A DNA stretch of 39,707 bases from Victivallales bacterium (GCA_017554445.1 JAFZIJ010000181.1:1-39707); one strand, 5' to 3'. Counted from the first letter of the stretch, positions 17,489-25,918 are shown. Notes: generated from the letters alone by a model not told the origin. Program-made: numbers and translations.

Positions 17489-18499
17489 TTATCGCCGATG
17501 GGCGGCCATCAGCCTATCCGTCGCTTCACGGGAAATCTTCGCCGCCATCAAACCGTCCAGACCAGTCGGCAGCAAATCAGAGCCGCCCTGCTCCAACGCA
17601 TCGCGGAAATGGACATACAATGCCGCAAAATTCTTCTCCGGCGAGAAATCGTATGTGAAGACGCCTTTGTCATTGCGCATCTCGAACAGCTTCGTGCCAC
17701 GATCATAGCGGATGATGCCTTTCGTGCCAATCAAATCATACGTGAACAGATTCACGGGCTGCTGGCATGTATGGCAGTATGAATAACTGATTTCAACCAT
17801 CGTATGAGCACCATTCGCATGGTCCATATGCAAATACATGTGGTCTGGAGCATCATATTCATCAACCCATGCCCCCGCTTCCGACCATGAAACGACTTCG
17901 CTGCCCGTCCAGAAGCGTGCCAAATCAATCTGATGCACGCCGCAATCGACCATCGGGCCGCCTTCCAGCATGCGGCCTTTGCGGCGTTCATTCTCAACCC
18001 ACTGGCCGTTTTCGTCAACGCTCCCCTTGCCGTGGCAATTCCAGATGTATATCAGCCGCAACGACTTCAGTTCACCAATCGCACCTTCACGGATCAATTC
18101 GCGAATCTTTAGCGCGGCGGGACTGAACCGATAATCAAAGCCTGTGAACAGCATGACATTCGCCTTTTCAGCCATGTCGATCATCTCGCGGCATTCCTCT
18201 TCGCTCATGCCCAACGGCTTTTCACACAAGATGTGTTTGCCGTATTGACAGGCGGAACGGACGTTCGCCAGATGGCACGGCGCAGGCGACGTGATGCTGA
18301 TGGCGTCGATGCCGCTTTCGAAAAACGCCTTCTCGTCTGTGAAGCCCAACGCGATGCCATGCTTCTCCTGCATTTGCCGCAACCGCTCTGGATTTGGTTC
18401 AAACACGGCATGCAGCTCCAATCCATCCGTCGATTTCAGCACAGGAATATGTCCGTAATCCGCAACCGTTCCACATCCCATCAATCCAATCTTTTTCAT
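17489..18499 (-). CDS. Gfo/Idh/MocA family oxidoreductase
   Basis: A 336-residue NAD(P)-dependent sugar or inositol-type oxidoreductase. Evidence: IGLMGCGTVADYGH at the N-terminus (Rossmann loop), HILCEKPLGMSEEE near residue 90 (EKP motif), FTGFDYRFSP, and MVDCGVHQIDLARFW near residue 190 containing the catalytic-type histidine. The start has the Shine-Dalgarno AAAGGATG. It is convergent with the Gfo/Idh/MocA-DUF1080 gene but is only distantly similar to it and lacks DUF1080. Substrate cannot be told from sequence. Confidence 0.88.
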   Translation of the reverse strand: MKKIGLMGCGTVADYGHIPVLKSTDGLELHAVFEPNPERLRQMQEKHGIALGFTDEKAFFESGIDAISITSPAPCHLANVRSACQYGKHILCEKPLGMSEEECREMIDMAEKANVMLFTGFDYRFSPAALKIRELIREGAIGELKSLRLIYIWNCHGKGSVDENGQWVENERRKGRMLEGGPMVDCGVHQIDLARFWTGSEVVSWSEAGAWVDEYDAPDHMYLHMDHANGAHTMVEISYSYCHTCQQPVNLFTYDLIGTKGIIRYDRGTKLFEMRNDKGVFTYDFSPEKNFAALYVHFRDALEQGGSDLLPTGLDGLMAAKISREATDRLMAAHRR

Positions 18500-18814
18500 A
18501 GTCCATCCTTTTATTTCATTTTTTCACAAAGAAATCCCTGCACAAAGCGCATGAAAACCGCAGCAGCTTGGCGGCCTGCCGAAGCTAATGGTCCATGGAC
18601 TAGAAGTTTCCGCATGACGTTGTTTCCGCTTGCGCGAAGCATGACGAACCGCCGAGCAGACGGAGGCCTTTCCGATTTCTCCTTGATTAAAACAACATAT
18701 TGTCAACAAACTCTTCAGAACTTTGGCCGACGTCTGCGAGGCATTCCGTTTCTTCCGTGTATTCAGTGGACTGAAATGAACATTCGTGTCCATTCGTGTC
18801 CATTCGTGGTTCCG
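18500..18814. other. gene-free interval with CATTCGTGTC triplet
   Basis: I see no gene here; an 89-codon minus-strand frame has no family features and a skewed composition. The noteworthy element is a run of three 10-bp direct repeats at 18781-18809, next to the 3' end of ogt. Confidence 0.5.
18781..18809. repeat. three 10-bp CATTCGTGTC direct repeats
   Basis: CATTCGTGTC occurs twice, then CATTCGTGG, directly in tandem. The 10-bp period equals one helical turn. From memory, similar short CATTCGTGTC-type triplets are scattered in intergenic regions of several environmental genomes; that is recollection, not checked here. Confidence 0.7.
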
Positions 18815-19300
18815 TCATATTTGTTCCAGCGCAAGTAGTTTGCATTTTATGTCCAATCCCCCCGCATAGCCAGTCAAACTACCGTCGGTTCCCACGACTC
18901 GATGACACGGAATGATGATGGAAATTGGATTACGGCCGACCGCGTTTCCAACCGCTCGCGCACATGTCTTCATCCCCTCCGTTTCATTCAGCCTCCTCGT
19001 CAACTCGCCATATGTCATCGTCTCGCCATACGGAATTGTTCGCAGCAACTCCCAGACTTTCAGCCTGAACGCCGTGCCTTGAAGCAATAGCGGAAGATAC
19101 TGGACCGACGGCTTCTTCCCCGCGAAATAATCGTCCAGCCAACGGGTTACATCATTGAACAACGGCAAATCCGCCCCTTTCTCCGCCATGGTCAAATCCG
19201 GGAAATACCGTTGTCCATCGACATACAGCCCTGTCAACTGGCTTCCATTGGAAACCAGCGTCAATTGTCCGACAGGGGAATCATGCCGTGTGATAATCAT
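18815..19300 (-). CDS. ogt: methylated-DNA--protein-cysteine S-methyltransferase
   Basis: A 161-residue suicide DNA repair protein that removes alkyl groups from O6-alkylguanine. The acceptor motif PCHRVVGTDGSLTGYAGG near residues 130-148 contains the acceptor cysteine, and the helix-turn-helix region FRLKVWELLRTIPYGETMTY precedes it, as does ARAVGNAVGRNP. Length fits Ogt without an Ada regulatory domain. It appears to be monocistronic; an imperfect ACAAT/ATTGT inverted repeat lies upstream around 19327-19341, possibly in its promoter. Confidence 0.95.
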   Translation of the reverse strand: MIITRHDSPVGQLTLVSNGSQLTGLYVDGQRYFPDLTMAEKGADLPLFNDVTRWLDDYFAGKKPSVQYLPLLLQGTAFRLKVWELLRTIPYGETMTYGELTRRLNETEGMKTCARAVGNAVGRNPISIIIPCHRVVGTDGSLTGYAGGLDIKCKLLALEQI

Positions 19301-19439
19301 GCAACCTCTTGTTCTATCGTTTGTTCACAATGCCATATTGTACCACATCGAGCCATAAAATCAATTTTCCATTCCCCTGCCCCTCCGCTTTCTTCCACAT
19401 CGTTCCGTCATCCCACCTAGAAAAAAAGCAAAAAATATT

Positions 19440-19467
19440 TGCAAAATCCGTTTTCCCATGTAATTTA
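19440..19467 (+). promoter_or_regulatory. possible promoter of tRNA-Pro
   Basis: TTGCAA at 19440-19445 and TAATTT at 19462-19467 are separated by 16 bp and end 40 nt before the mature tRNA. The surrounding sequence is AT-rich, so this is a plausible but not decisive match. Confidence 0.35.
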
Positions 19468-19506
19468 TTAACGTTTTCCCCAAAAAGAGAACATCAAAAA
19501 TCAAAT

Positions 19507-19585
19507 CGGAACGTAGCGCAGCCTGGTTTAGCGCGTTTGACTGGGGGTCAAAAGGTCGAGAGTTCGAATCTCTCCGTTCCGACCA
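19507..19585 (+). tRNA. tRNA-Pro (anticodon GGG)
   Basis: The sequence folds as a complete cloverleaf: acceptor CGGAACG/CGTTCCG, D-stem GCGC/GCGC, anticodon stem TTTGA/TCAAA with loop CTGGGGG giving anticodon GGG, and T-stem GAGAG/CTCTC with loop TTCGAAT. Discriminator A is followed by an encoded CCA at 19583-19585. GGG reads proline codons CCC (and CCU by wobble). A terminator follows 14 nt downstream, so it is likely a single-gene transcript. Confidence 0.97.
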
Positions 19586-19598
19586 TCGCTTTTCCCAC

Positions 19599-19634
19599 AG
19601 CCCATTGACGGCTTTCCCGTCAGTGGGCTTTTTC
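19599..19634 (+). terminator. rho-independent terminator of tRNA-Pro
   Basis: A 13-bp stem (AGCCCATTGACGG with CCGTCAGTGGGCT, one G-T wobble) and 5-nt loop is followed by TTTT. It lies just behind the tRNA. Confidence 0.85.
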
Positions 19635-19635
19635 G

Positions 19636-20070
19636 TTTCTGCCAACCATCGTGAAATGCGGCACTTGCGCGCATTCTCCGTTTTCGTGAACTCCCCTGCG
19701 GAGAAGGGATAAAAGACCGTTTGGAGGGCTTCTCCGGCCTGTTTTCTGCCAGTTTTCTCCGTTTGAAAAGACCGTCGGCTTTTCTCCTAAATCGACATTT
19801 TCACCCTCAAAACGCTGATTTTCTCCGCTTTTTTCTTGAATAGCGACAGATGGATGTCAAGAGAAAGGCAGATATAATCTTCTCCGCTGAAGCACAGCGG
19901 GCGGTTTTGAGGTGAGGGACGGAGAAGGTTTCAAACCTCAAATACGAGATATGAGATGCGAAACGCGGTCTTTTACAAATTGGCGTCGGGGCGACGAAGA
20001 AACCTTCCGCCAGTCGAGCCAATCCCGCGCCGCGCGATTGCAAACCGCCGAAGGGAGTGTAGATTAGGGG
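19636..20070. other. gene-free interval holding repeat copy 1
   Basis: Between the tRNA terminator and the next gene I see no coding region. Positions 19680-19830 contain several TTTTCTCCG-like words and small hairpins such as CTCCCCTGCGGAG. The right half is occupied by the first copy of the 230-bp dispersed repeat. Confidence 0.5.
19836..20066 (+). repeat. 230-bp dispersed repeat, copy 1 (full)
   Basis: Starts at TTGAATAGCG and ends at GGAGTGTAGATTA, immediately before the 258-codon gene. Bases 19952-19980 are identical to 21005-21033 in copy 2. Internal inverted repeats include TTTGAGGT/ACCTCAAA and CTTCTCCG/CGGAGAAG, so it could fold as RNA. Similarity to copy 3 continues through the first codons of the following frame (GTAATGGTAATG-like), showing the repeat runs into the apparent start. 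No transposase is encoded. Confidence 0.85.
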
Positions 20071-20847
20071 ATGGCAACAGCAATGGTAATGAAAACTAAG
20101 AGACTTATAGAAATGGATGCAAAAAAAGTTACCCAAGATTTTCTCAAAGGCAGTTTGCCAATTGTCGAATATCGCCGATTGTTTGACGAGGAGCAGGAAC
20201 TTGAGGCGTTCCTGCAGAAAATCGTCGATGACATCAAAGCCTCGGGGGGCAAGATTGAACCCTACCCCTTTCCGATGGATGACGGCAGCGTGTCCCTGTC
20301 CAACGAGGGGATTGACCGCCTTCTCGCACCTGAAACCGATCCTGGATTGAAATACGGATTGCCGCCTCGATACGAATCAGTCAGGCAAATGCTGACATAC
20401 GAGTGCAGGATGATAACCAACAATGTTCGAACTGCCGCAGGCGCAAGCAGTTTTTTTAATCAGGTCCTTCTCCTTTACTGGCAGATTGACAAAGAAATAA
20501 AGCCAACCAATAAATATCGTGAGGCAACCCAATTTGCGCTGGAGGTCATCCCCGCATATCTTGCTGGCGGTGAATCAGAGATGTACATTCAAGAGCATAT
20601 CCTTCCCCTGTTTCCAGAAACGATGAAGAAGGCAGAACGCAAAAAAGCCGTCAAAGCCAAAATCAAGGAGGTTTTCCGCAGCGAAAAGGGCTATCCGTGC
20701 TGGGTTCAGTCATCGGAATGGCCGATTGGCAAGGATGGGACCCCAACGACTTATCTGGGAAAAGGGAAAAACTCTGGTGGTATCTACCGCTGGAGATTCA
20801 GGGACGAGTCAACTGGCGAGGTTGTCATCGTCGAACAATGCCTTTGA
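20071..20847 (+). CDS. protein of unknown function (immunity-like C-terminus)
   Basis: I do not recognise a defined family. The protein is soluble, 258 residues from the first ATG, with a helical charged N-terminal half and no signal peptide. The C-terminal part, PCWVQSSEWPIGKDGTPTTY near residues 210-229, resembles the W-P...DG.P style of some polymorphic-toxin immunity proteins, which is only a hint. The start is uncertain: the first codons are still inside the repeat shared with copy 3, so ATG at 20089 or 20113 (MDAKKVTQDF) may be the true start. It is flanked by repeat copies 1 and 2. Confidence 0.65.
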   Translation: MATAMVMKTKRLIEMDAKKVTQDFLKGSLPIVEYRRLFDEEQELEAFLQKIVDDIKASGGKIEPYPFPMDDGSVSLSNEGIDRLLAPETDPGLKYGLPPRYESVRQMLTYECRMITNNVRTAAGASSFFNQVLLLYWQIDKEIKPTNKYREATQFALEVIPAYLAGGESEMYIQEHILPLFPETMKKAERKKAVKAKIKEVFRSEKGYPCWVQSSEWPIGKDGTPTTYLGKGKNSGGIYRWRFRDESTGEVVIVEQCL

Positions 20848-20889
20848 AACGCTTTTAATGTCACTTTTATATCATTTCCGTTGTTTCCA

Positions 20890-21116
20890 TTGAATAGCGT
20901 TGTCTAGATATCAAGAAAAAGGCAGACAAAATCTTCTCCGCGGCAGCACAGAGAATGATTTTGAGGCGAGAGAAAAGATTGTTTCAAACCTCAAAATGCC
21001 AAAATGAGATGCGAAACGCGGTCTTTTACAAATCGGCGTCGTGGGTGCGCCGCCGAAACCTCCCGCCAGCCGCCCCGTGCCACGCGATTGCAAACAGCCG
21101 AAAGGGAGTGTAGATT
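20890..21116 (+). repeat. 230-bp dispersed repeat, copy 2 (full)
   Basis: Begins 42 bp after the stop of the 258-codon gene with TTGAATAGCG and ends with GGAGTGTAGATTA, 46 bp before the next gene. The TTTGAGG/CCTCAAA inverted repeat of copy 1 is preserved although sequence between the arms differs. The outer CTTCTCCG/CGGAGAAG pairing of copy 1 is not preserved exactly but a partly complementary AATCTT/AAGATT pair stands in its place. Confidence 0.85.
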
Positions 21117-21161
21117 AAAGAAACGACGGGACTGGCAGTAGAGAACTATCTTGAGTACCAT

Positions 21162-21773
21162 ATGGAACTAAGTTGCAAACAGCAAGGTAAAAAGTCAACT
21201 GCGAAAAGGCGCCTCGCAGTTGTTGTTCTCATATTGGCTTCAAGCTTTGCGTGTGTGATAGCCATCAATTACTACAAGTTAATCAGGGAACGCCTCAATG
21301 TTTCAATTTGCAACTCGAACCTGAAGCAATTGGCGAATGGATTGCACGTTTATCAATTAGATCTGAAGGATGGTGAAAATGAATCATCACGGCATTTCCC
21401 TTCTTTTCAGGAACTTGTTGAATACGGCTTTTTTGATAATGAGACTTTGCGGGAATTGGATTTTTGCCCGAAGACACATACAAAATACATATATGTCCAA
21501 TATGAGCGGGCTGTTGCCCCTGATAGTATCGCTGCTCGCAATACCCCTGTACTGTTTGACAGCGTGATTGGTTGCCACAAACACAGAAATGCCAACCGCC
21601 TTGGGATTGGCTCTGAAAACTCTTGGACATTGATTGCCTTCGAGGCGGGGCAAGTTTCTGTTGTGGAGAACCTTACCTGCTTCAAGGACATCTATGACAA
21701 GTATGCTCCGTTTATGTCCAAAGACGATGCCGAGGTTCTACGGAAGTGCTGCGAAGCGGCAGACAACAAATAA
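21162..21773 (+). CDS. pseudopilin-like single-pass membrane protein
   Basis: A 203-residue protein with a positively charged N-terminus and a transmembrane helix at about residues 19-36 (LAVVVLILASSFACVIAINY). After it, CNSNLKQLANGLHVYQLD followed by a FPSFQELVEYGF segment and FCPKT resembles the body of the PVC-type II secretion/pseudopilin proteins, where CxxNLKQ and a later CP are common. The classic GFTLIE processing site is absent, so it may be an inner-membrane relative rather than a processed pilin. It follows repeat copy 2 by 46 bp; the Shine-Dalgarno is weak. Confidence 0.65.
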   Translation: MELSCKQQGKKSTAKRRLAVVVLILASSFACVIAINYYKLIRERLNVSICNSNLKQLANGLHVYQLDLKDGENESSRHFPSFQELVEYGFFDNETLRELDFCPKTHTKYIYVQYERAVAPDSIAARNTPVLFDSVIGCHKHRNANRLGIGSENSWTLIAFEAGQVSVVENLTCFKDIYDKYAPFMSKDDAEVLRKCCEAADNK

Positions 21774-21875
21774 GGATTATTCCATCCCACCTAAAACAGT
21801 CCCCGCCATTTGGCATGTCATGCCCGATGTTGCTCTGCCCGTCGATCCAAGATATAACTGAGGAGCATTTCAATG

Positions 21876-22014
21876 CTGTCTTTTACAAATCGGCGTTGGG
21901 ACCATTGTAGTTCGACAAGAAACCTTCCGCCAGTCGAGCCCATCCCGCGCCACGCGATTGCAAACAGGCGAAGGGAGTGTAGATTAGCGGATGGACAGAA
22001 AACGTAATGGTAAT
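21876..22014 (+). repeat. 230-bp dispersed repeat, copy 3 (right half only)
   Basis: Only the right half is present, from GTCTTTTACAAAT (21878) to GGAGTGTAGATTA and on to GGTAATG. It lacks the left half with the TTTGAGG hairpin. The truncation point lies about 100 bp after the pseudopilin-like gene. Like the others it immediately precedes a small gene. Confidence 0.8.
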
Positions 22015-22048
22015 GTTCCTGGCCAATAACTCGACAATCAAAAAGAGA

Positions 22049-22636
22049 ATGCTTATGATGAGAAAGAAACATTCCACCTTTTTGCGCAGAACTTGCATAT
22101 ATGCTGTTTTGCTTTGCATTTGTTTGTGTGGCTGTATCTCAGAAAAAACAGACCTCACAAATCCATATCGCTTTCCCCATTTGGCCGATGAACAAGAAGT
22201 GACCGGCAGCGGCTCCCTCATTACAGAAAAGTATAAGGGAAAAGTAATGTATTATTGTGAACAACTCTATTCTGAGGACAAATCAATCTTAGTGTCAACT
22301 ATGTATTGTGGTTATGGAACAGAGCGTCCTATGGTCAAGGTTCGAATCTATGCTGAACATAAAAATGTGGAGCATAAAGAATGGGGCTATTCGTATTTTC
22401 AGGAAGAATATGTGAGCTTTCGGCAGGAATGCATCACTTTCAACAGTCCTATGATTCTAATGTTGGAGACAATAGGCAAGAATGGCGAATTGGCAAGAAG
22501 TGGATACATTAGCCAATGGGAATCCGCGGAATTCTATGAAAAGTTCACTGCGGAGCATAATATCATTCATCGCTCGATTCCTGAAGAAACAATCATAAAG
22601 CAGGTCCTTCCCAGAAATGTTTTGCCTGACGAATGA
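22049..22636 (+). CDS. putative lipoprotein of unknown function
   Basis: A charged start (MLMMRKK), a hydrophobic stretch and the lipobox LCGC near residues 26-29 indicate a lipoprotein anchored after signal peptidase II cleavage. The remaining 170 residues are polar with no motif I recognise. A longer frame reaches back to ATG 22007, but that codon is part of the repeat and would give an unusually long signal region, so ATG 22049 (or 22055) is preferred. It lies just behind repeat copy 3 and 71 bp before the large membrane protein. Confidence 0.65.
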   Translation: MLMMRKKHSTFLRRTCIYAVLLCICLCGCISEKTDLTNPYRFPHLADEQEVTGSGSLITEKYKGKVMYYCEQLYSEDKSILVSTMYCGYGTERPMVKVRIYAEHKNVEHKEWGYSYFQEEYVSFRQECITFNSPMILMLETIGKNGELARSGYISQWESAEFYEKFTAEHNIIHRSIPEETIIKQVLPRNVLPDE

Positions 22637-22707
22637 ATCATTTGTTTTTTGCAAAGATCAGGTGAGTGACGAAAAGCCAATAGCGAGCATCTAATCAACT
22701 GGATACC

Positions 22708-24771
22708 ATGAAGCCCCTCCTACGTAAACTCTTCTTCTGGGATGCGCCCGCGCAGGGCGCGTTCTTCGGGCTGACATTGCTGCCCACATTAGTGTGGTTC
22801 GCGTTTTCGTTCTGGTGCGGGATAATGGTCTTCAATTATGCCACAATCCTAAACGATGCAGTCTGCCTCGCCTTGTTTTTCACCTCGCTTGCCATCCTGG
22901 CATATATAGGTTTTCTACTGGGCAGGATGCTGGTTGTCGCCTGCCTGAAAACGAGGTTCCGATGGTGTCGGCTTGGAGTGGCGCTGTTTTTTCTTGCGCT
23001 GTCACTGGGGTATGCGGTCCTTTGTTGTTTCCATAGATTCCAAGACGGGAACGACTGGAAATGGGTGGCAAGCGCGATGCTATTCGTCCATTGCATCATA
23101 TTGCTTTTTCCGATCATCTTCACCTCCTGGGAGGCCTTTTTGGGAGCGCTCTCCTGTTTTGGGGGCTTCAATGCATTCTGGACGTTGTTCGCGTTCGCAT
23201 ACGAACCATTCCGTTCAGGAGGGTTGCGTGAGATGAGTTTGACGCATTGGATACGCGAGCTCATTCCGTTCATTGATGCATTCCATCAGTGGTTCAGGTT
23301 GGACAAGCCCGCTGGTTGCGTCTGCTTCGTGTTAGTGGTGATTCTTCTTCAGACAACGGGATATCTCCTCTTCGGAAGCCTGTTGGCTGACTACGCGAAG
23401 ATTCCTCTCCGTAAGTTGTTTAGTCGCAAAACACGGTGCGTTTTGGGCATCGTTGCGGGAAGTTATGTCGTCTTTTTATCCCTTGCCATTTGGGAGAATG
23501 CATCTTACCATCGCGCCATTAAGGAGTTAGAGACGCATTTCGGACATCCGCTGACCGCTGCGGAACTTGAAAGACAGTTCTATGCGGACCGTCCCGCCAA
23601 TCCCGAGTTCTGGAAACAATTGGAGACAGTCCTTAATGAGTATTATGAATCGCAAACCGAAGAGGAACGGGAACTTTTAGACCATCTGGACGCGATTATT
23701 CCCGAAGACATCCACATACGATGCAAAAAACGCTTCCTTGAGAATACTGCACGTCGAAAACTGGAGCAGATGCTCACCAGTCCCATTCCACCGCCGAAAC
23801 GCAATTATGCGGACGATCAAATGCTTGCAGGAACGTTAACTCCAGAATTGAGCACATTTCGTGAACTTGCCAAGATGGGAAGGCAGCGCATCATCTACGC
23901 CTTGGAGGATGGCGATTTTGGCACGGTATCCGCCGCCCTTGACACAATGGATGCCTGCCGTGAAGATCCATGGAAAGATCATCTGTCTGTTTCGTATCTT
24001 GTGGGAATTGCCGTGGAGACCTTCCGTTTGAAGGCAATGGAGAAAATTCTGGCGTCTGGCCTGCCAACGGACGAGTGGCTGAAGGCACAGTCTGCAAAAT
24101 TGGTTGAAATTGAACGTCAGGTTGAGGAACGGGAAGAGCATTTTGTATATGGCGAGGCGGTCAGTTGTCTCAATGTATTTCATTGGATGGCATACTATGC
24201 TGGAGCGCAAGACGTCCACCGTGGTTTGCATTTCCATTCTCTGCGCTTCTTTTTCCCGCAGGGATGGTGGCTGGCTGCCAATGAAGTCCAGGGGATGGCG
24301 AATGCATTGCGCGTCCATAGTTTTTCTGAAATGCCAGACAAAAGAACTGGCTATGCCGTTGTCGATATGATGTTGCCTGGTTGCTTTAACATATCTGTGA
24401 GAAAAAAGAGCATCATCGCCTCTTGCCGCATCATGCGTGCCCTCATTCAGGCGGAACTGCACAAACGGCGCACGGGCGAATATCCCGACAGCCTTGATGA
24501 CCTGCCGCTGGATCCATTTTCCGGGGAGCCGCTCCAGTATAGGAAGGGAGCGTGCCAAGTGGTGGAGGAGGTCTATCAAAAGAAAGAGGAAGAGTATGTC
24601 AATGAAGATACAAACGAGTTGTACAATGTCTCCGAAATCGATTTTAAGGAACGGGAACGGGAAGTGGATGCCGTCCAAGTCTGGAGCGTCGGACCCAATT
24701 GCATCAACGACGGAGGTGCCCCAGGTGAAAAACGAAATGACGACATCCGTTTAATCATCCCGATGAAGTAG
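22708..24771 (+). CDS. large multi-pass membrane protein of unknown function
   Basis: A 687-residue protein. About seven hydrophobic helices occupy residues 15-265; the rest is a soluble, helix-rich region rich in E/K. The last 120 residues contain RRTGEYPDSLDDLPLDPFSG, then VWSVGPNCINDGG and DDIRLIIP. From memory this type of ending (pseudopilin-style calcium/glycine tail) recurs in long membrane proteins of planctomycetes and relatives. No catalytic motif is visible. It may form a unit with the preceding lipoprotein; the Shine-Dalgarno is weak. Confidence 0.8.
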   Translation: MKPLLRKLFFWDAPAQGAFFGLTLLPTLVWFAFSFWCGIMVFNYATILNDAVCLALFFTSLAILAYIGFLLGRMLVVACLKTRFRWCRLGVALFFLALSLGYAVLCCFHRFQDGNDWKWVASAMLFVHCIILLFPIIFTSWEAFLGALSCFGGFNAFWTLFAFAYEPFRSGGLREMSLTHWIRELIPFIDAFHQWFRLDKPAGCVCFVLVVILLQTTGYLLFGSLLADYAKIPLRKLFSRKTRCVLGIVAGSYVVFLSLAIWENASYHRAIKELETHFGHPLTAAELERQFYADRPANPEFWKQLETVLNEYYESQTEEERELLDHLDAIIPEDIHIRCKKRFLENTARRKLEQMLTSPIPPPKRNYADDQMLAGTLTPELSTFRELAKMGRQRIIYALEDGDFGTVSAALDTMDACREDPWKDHLSVSYLVGIAVETFRLKAMEKILASGLPTDEWLKAQSAKLVEIERQVEEREEHFVYGEAVSCLNVFHWMAYYAGAQDVHRGLHFHSLRFFFPQGWWLAANEVQGMANALRVHSFSEMPDKRTGYAVVDMMLPGCFNISVRKKSIIASCRIMRALIQAELHKRRTGEYPDSLDDLPLDPFSGEPLQYRKGACQVVEEVYQKKEEEYVNEDTNELYNVSEIDFKEREREVDAVQVWSVGPNCINDGGAPGEKRNDDIRLIIPMK

Positions 24772-24776
24772 GTGCA

Positions 24777-24965
24777 ACGACTTTCGAGGCAGGACGTTGC
24801 CCACTCGCGAAAGTCGTGTCTCTATGCCCATTCTCCGCGTAGATGGCGCATTCATGCCGTTCAAAGCCGAAACGACCTTTTCAGCCGTTGTTCGAGGTCG
24901 CCGCTCTCCCGACGTCTGGCTTTCGAAAAGGTCGTGGGTTCGCGATTGGAGAACGCGGAGAATGG
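24777..24965. repeat. compound element: hairpin plus 138-bp inverted-repeat block
   Basis: Hairpin 1 has perfect 10-bp arms ACGACTTTCG (24777-24786) and CGAAAGTCGT (24808-24817). Next, a 138-bp block is bounded by perfect 13-bp inverted repeats CCATTCTCCGCGT (24828-24840) and ACGCGGAGAATGG (24953-24965). Inside it, ACGACCTTTTC (24872-24882) pairs with GAAAAGGTCGT (24925-24935), while the same CGACCT can alternatively pair with AGGTCG at 24895-24900. No obvious target duplication flanks the 13-bp repeats. Confidence 0.8.
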
Positions 24966-25000
24966 TTCTAAATCGTCCCTCCTTATTCGACCATTTTAAG

Positions 25001-25032
25001 GCCGTAATTCAAGTAAGTTACGGCTAATTTTT
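25001..25032 (+). terminator. rho-independent terminator
   Basis: Stem GCCGTAA/TTACGGC (7 bp) followed by TAATTTTTG. It would end plus-strand transcription from the membrane-protein region, about 230 nt after that gene's stop. Confidence 0.6.
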
Positions 25033-25317
25033 GTCTTCTTTTTCACCTTACCATTTTCCTCCTATTTCCGCCCGTTAGGTATAAATCCGATGGGTGAAAA
25101 CAGACAAAGTACAAGCAAAGTACATGAAAACCACAATGAACAAATAGCGGAATCTTCTCTGCGCCGCTTACGGATTCACCCTCGTGCTTGAGCCAAAGGC
25201 CTTTTGCCAGCCAATAGTTCAAGTTCTGACAATTCTGGCAGGTCAAATGGATGGGAAACGCGACCTTTCCTATTGAAAAACAAGCACGTTTTTTAGAAAA
25301 AGTGGTATGTTTTTCTA

Positions 25318-25905
25318 TCAGGATTGATTTGACAGGATATCACGAATTGTGTTAGCAAAGTCACAATGTAAAGGCATATCGCCCTTGTCCTGATTCTGAA
25401 GCATTTGCTCAATGCACTCCTGCGTCAGAGGAAACGGGATATCCCCTTTTGAATACTGCGGGAAGAGGGTCTCTCTGAAGAGCATGATATACTGCTCCGA
25501 ATGGAGAGGCGTCTTGAGATGACCGCTGCTTCGGCAGACTTCCAGCCATCTGGCAAGTTCGTCCTCAGCAAGGTGCGTTACCAGAAAGTCCTCGAAGTTC
25601 TGCCTAGAAAAGCAAAAGGAAGGTATACCCCCGCCTTTTCGCGAATAGGCATCCATGCACTGACGCTCGTTTCTGGCATAGATGTCCCAATCCACCCAGA
25701 TTTGAATGTCCGTCCGCGGATTGTCCCTGCGCGCATTCCTATATGCAGCAATGACATTGGAGAAGAACCCCGTACCGACGCAGACGGGCTGTAGCGTCGC
25801 CGATATCTCCAATTCCCGGAAAAGCCTGTTCAGCTCCTGGATATACGCGACCTCGGATTCCCCTTCGCATACAATGATGAGAAAACGGTTCTGTGGAAAC
25901 GCCAT
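25318..25905 (-). CDS. RloB-like TOPRIM-type protein
   Basis: A 195-residue protein of the RloB/AbiLii type. IIVCEGESEVAYIQEL at residues 10-25 gives the TOPRIM-like glycine-glutamate strand, WVDWDIY at 70-76 gives the DxD strand, and FCFSRQNFEDFLVTHL matches the family's S-x-x-FE-x-(W/F)-x-x-x-H segment. In RloA/RloB-type and AbiL abortive-infection systems the pair is an ATPase sensor and a putative nuclease effector. It starts 13 bp after the ATPase gene, so they are surely co-transcribed. The effector activity is inferred from fold only. Confidence 0.75.
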   Translation of the reverse strand: MAFPQNRFLIIVCEGESEVAYIQELNRLFRELEISATLQPVCVGTGFFSNVIAAYRNARRDNPRTDIQIWVDWDIYARNERQCMDAYSRKGGGIPSFCFSRQNFEDFLVTHLAEDELARWLEVCRSSGHLKTPLHSEQYIMLFRETLFPQYSKGDIPFPLTQECIEQMLQNQDKGDMPLHCDFANTIRDILSNQS

Positions 25906-25918
25906 TATGATGCCCTCC

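Larger units (their letters stand above)
24772..25317. other. gene-free interval with compound inverted repeats
   Basis: No convincing gene; open frames of about 70 codons here are explained by the inverted repeats or lack start signals. The left part (24777-24965) holds the structured element listed separately, then a terminator. Positions 25100-25130 contain a short direct repeat CAAGTAC/AAAGTACA. The AT-rich pair AAAAAC/GTTTTT around 25276-25294 could end the minus-strand RloB-like gene weakly. Confidence 0.5.

Noticed and set aside
19361..19645. 94-codon minus-strand frame covering the tRNA
   Set aside because: It reads the reverse complement of tRNA-Pro and its terminator, a classic spurious prediction.
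19836..22014. integron attC sites
   Set aside because: The repeats are longer than most attC sites and I find no RYYYAAC/GTTRRRY pair at their ends, nor an integrase gene.
23836..24678. 280-codon minus-strand frame within the membrane protein gene
   Set aside because: Antisense shadow without a start signal or recognisable motif.
25043..25246. 67-codon minus-strand frame
   Set aside because: No ribosome binding site or family signal; lies in a repeat-rich intergenic interval.
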